Below are positions 46,109 to 47,628 of a stretch of DNA of 47,628 nucleotides, piece by piece. The stretch's first letter is position 1. Each line of letters opens with the position of its first letter. The notes beneath the pieces are model-generated. The model was not told the DNA's origin. It worked only from the letters and a program-made list of their open reading frames with translations, and ran no database searches. This DNA comes from Lachnospiraceae bacterium (GTDB lineage Bacteria; Bacillota; Clostridia; Lachnospirales; Lachnospiraceae): assembly GCA_017434885.1 (NCBI GenBank), contig JAFSGE010000043.1:1-47628 (forward strand), written 5' to 3'. The position numbers and the translations under genes were made by a program.

Positions 46109-46258
46109 ATGCAAAAACCGTCTTACGAACAGGCTGAAAGGCAAGAGAAAATTAGAATTGAGCGAGCTCTTTTGCGAGCGATGACAATTGAACGAAGTTC
46201 AATTGTATGGGAAAGAGAGATTAACAAATTTGAAGCTTACGGAGGTTTTATGATATGA
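46109..46258 (+). CDS. Mini-ORF spanning the second 81-bp repeat
   Basis: The frame encodes 49 residues from MQKPSYEQAERQ through the repeat-coded ERALLRAM and ends on ATGA at the next start codon. It is flanked by junction motifs on both sides (46082 and 46226), so it could be a very small cassette or a non-coding one. The repeat is conserved at DNA level with amino-acid changes in the other copy, which argues against a functional peptide. Confidence 0.25.
   Translation: MQKPSYEQAERQEKIRIERALLRAMTIERSSIVWEREINKFEAYGGFMI
46155..46235 (+). repeat. 81-bp repeat, copy 2
   Basis: Second copy of 43135-43215. Here the inner palindrome CAATTGAAC-gaa-GTTCAATTG is perfect (nine base pairs). It ends in AAATTTGAAG at the same distance as copy 1 and leads directly into the ribosome site of the next gene. 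Confidence 0.8.
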
Positions 46259-47010
46259 AGATTCTTGAATTTGGTGATACAAGTAAAAGTAAAATCATTC
46301 TGATACATGGCTTCCAGTGCCCTTGGCAAGTATGGAATAAATACATAGAGTATTATAAGAATAAGTTTCATATCATTGTGCCTATTATGTCAGGACACAA
46401 TCCTGAAGTTAAAGACGATTTTATTTCCTTTGCATCTGATGCAAAAGAAATCGAAGAATATATTCTTTCTCGCTACGGAAAAGAGATATATGCGGTGTAT
46501 GGAATGTCAATGGGTGGCGTGTTGACGGCAACTTTGTGGCAGAATAATAGATTATTCTTTGATAAAGTGATTTTTGATGGTTCGCCGTTAGTGTCTTATA
46601 ATTCATTTATGAAAGTATTTATGAAAAAATTTTATGTTGATATTACGCATAAATCACAGCAACGGGATAAGAAAACAGTGGAGCAGGCTACAAAAGTAAT
46701 TATTTCAGAAGATAATCTGGAATACTTTTTGAAAGTGCTTGATAATATGTCCGACATAACTGTAGAAAATAGTATAGATGGAATAGCTGATTTTAAATTA
46801 AGTCAGGGCATATATACTCCTGATACAGTGGTATATTTCTTTCATGGAACAGCAGTTAATGAAATGCTTGCAAAGAAATCTGCTAAGTTTGTTAAGAAAC
46901 ATTATCCGAACACAACAGTTAAATGTTTCAAAGGTAAATTTCATTGTGAAAATGCATTGTTTCATCCGGAGATTATGATTGAAGAACTAGATAAGATATT
47001 TGATAAATAG
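46255..47010 (+). CDS. Alpha/beta hydrolase
   Basis: The protein has 251 residues with an alpha/beta hydrolase fold. LIHGFQCPWQVW forms the oxyanion loop, nucleophile Ser85 lies in YGMSMGGVL, and the His in GKFHCENAL completes the triad. The acidic member is probably in the strand near VYFFHGTAVNE. Substrate unknown. GGAGG lies at 46241, with an overlapping mini-ORF ending in ATGA. Confidence 0.87.
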   Translation: MKILEFGDTSKSKIILIHGFQCPWQVWNKYIEYYKNKFHIIVPIMSGHNPEVKDDFISFASDAKEIEEYILSRYGKEIYAVYGMSMGGVLTATLWQNNRLFFDKVIFDGSPLVSYNSFMKVFMKKFYVDITHKSQQRDKKTVEQATKVIISEDNLEYFLKVLDNMSDITVENSIDGIADFKLSQGIYTPDTVVYFFHGTAVNEMLAKKSAKFVKKHYPNTTVKCFKGKFHCENALFHPEIMIEELDKIFDK

Positions 47011-47055
47011 AGATACGAATTTGAATTTGTCGAGATAGAAAAGGAGAATTATCAT

Positions 47056-47595
47056 ATGAGAATTGAAACAGAAAGACTCATAATACGAGATCTGGAAAGA
47101 AAAGACCAAGAGCAATTATATAAGATAGTATGGCAAAAGAATGTTGTACGTTTTATGAGAGATTGGTCCGAAAACAGTCCAAGTCCAGAATCTTTCGATG
47201 GGTATGTTGATTGGCATCAAACACAAAAAGATTCCATTGATGTATATGAATGTAAGAGATATGCAATTACACTTAAAAATGTAGATATACTTATTGGAAC
47301 AGTAGGTATGGGATTTGAAGATACAGTTTGTGAAGTAGAGATGGCCTATTTCTTGGATGAAGAATACCAAGGACATGGATATGCAACTGAGGCATTGATG
47401 GCGTTGTTTGATTGGTGTATGGAGGTATCAGACTTAAAATATATGATACTTACAATTGACTGCGCAAACGAGGCTTCTTGCAAAGTTGCAGAGCGAGCAG
47501 GATTTGAATTGTTTGAAAAGAGATATCCAATAAATCATACGCAACCAAACATGGAAAGCGATTGCTATTATTACTACCGTAAATATAGAAGATAG
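47056..47595 (+). CDS. GNAT acetyltransferase, RimJ/RimL type
   Basis: The protein has 179 residues. It begins MRIETERLIIRDLERKD, the RimJ/RimL-type start, with acetyl-CoA loop EYQGHGYATEAL and ANEASCKVAERAGFEL. The family acetylates ribosomal proteins, amino acids or antibiotics. AAAGGAGAATTATC precedes the ATG. After its stop the junction motif CAATTTTAAG at 47601 suggests that the array continues beyond the window. Confidence 0.9.
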   Translation: MRIETERLIIRDLERKDQEQLYKIVWQKNVVRFMRDWSENSPSPESFDGYVDWHQTQKDSIDVYECKRYAITLKNVDILIGTVGMGFEDTVCEVEMAYFLDEEYQGHGYATEALMALFDWCMEVSDLKYMILTIDCANEASCKVAERAGFELFEKRYPINHTQPNMESDCYYYYRKYRR

Positions 47596-47628
47596 ATATA
47601 CAATTTTAAGGTGATTTGATAAATTAAA

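Larger units (their letters stand above)
37101..47628 (+). other. Cassette-like array with recurrent junction motif
   Basis: Eighteen small genes on one strand have unrelated functions and are separated by junctions that share a motif near (G/A/C)AATTTGAA, usually followed after 3-10 bases by the ribosome site. Exact AATTTGAA occurs at 37112, 39236, 39774, 40277, 43207, 43967, 44367, 46227 and 47018. Variants lie at 37639, 38017, 38591, 40622, 41726, 42445, 45077, 45534, 46082 and 47601. Only the 41250-41280 junction lacks it. The motif is not seen this way at gene starts in the first 29 kb. The layout resembles an integron array; no integrase or standard attC core is visible. Confidence 0.7.

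Noticed and set aside
37101-47628. Classical integron with attC sites
   Set aside because: No GTTRRRY/RYYYAAC pairs in the right positions at all junctions and no IntI gene; only an integron-like label is supported.

Overview
The window looks like the chromosome of an endospore-forming, gut-type Firmicute, most likely Lachnospiraceae. The evidence is strong Shine-Dalgarno sites, moderate to low GC, a full-length SpoIIID, family-typical ATP synthase subunits, and a GH36/GH28 saccharolytic pair. The assignment rests on protein character, not on a database match.

Core part (1 to about 29 kb). An F1 ATP synthase operon end (atpA tail, atpG, atpD, atpC) closes with a terminator. It is followed by a MoxR / DUF58 / DUF4129-type membrane cluster, a methyltransferase and a large membrane-anchored protein with a C39-like tail. 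Next come an XRE regulator with membrane tail plus DUF4097 pair, a queT transporter with a preQ1-riboswitch-like leader, and a DnaQ-type exonuclease. An APH-GNAT fusion precedes a small AT-rich defence-like island holding an unknown gene, an orphan AbiEi antitoxin and a RhuM remnant. Then follow spoIIID, a PfkB kinase / class II aldolase / MATE run, DegV, the overlapping GH36-GH28 pair, an orphan Card1-like DUF1887 (CARF plus nuclease) gene, a TetR regulator and an unusual transcarbamylase.

Transition (about 29 to 36.8 kb). A Cys-rich KTR protein typical of conjugative elements is followed by GNATs, a PNPOx-like protein, an XRE regulator, a methyltransferase, APH-fold kinases, an orphan RelB antitoxin, a short QueG-like Fe-S protein and a 764-residue protein with APH and DUF2087 domains.

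Cassette-like array (about 37.1 kb to the window end). Eighteen small genes all lie on the + strand, each about 0.3 to 0.75 kb, with unrelated functions: GNAT x4, short pyrophosphatase, membrane protein, transglutaminase-like, TrmO, DUF3795 x2, FMN reductase, isochorismatase-like, APH, RpiB-like, HAD, nitroreductase, VOC and alpha/beta hydrolase. Nearly every junction carries a motif close to RAATTTGAA just before the ribosome binding site. Some junctions add longer repeated hairpin elements: an 81-bp unit present twice, and a roughly 40-bp element present three times. The architecture resembles an integron-style cassette array, but no integrase and no canonical attC is visible. The array runs off the right edge. 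This is the most interesting structure in the window.
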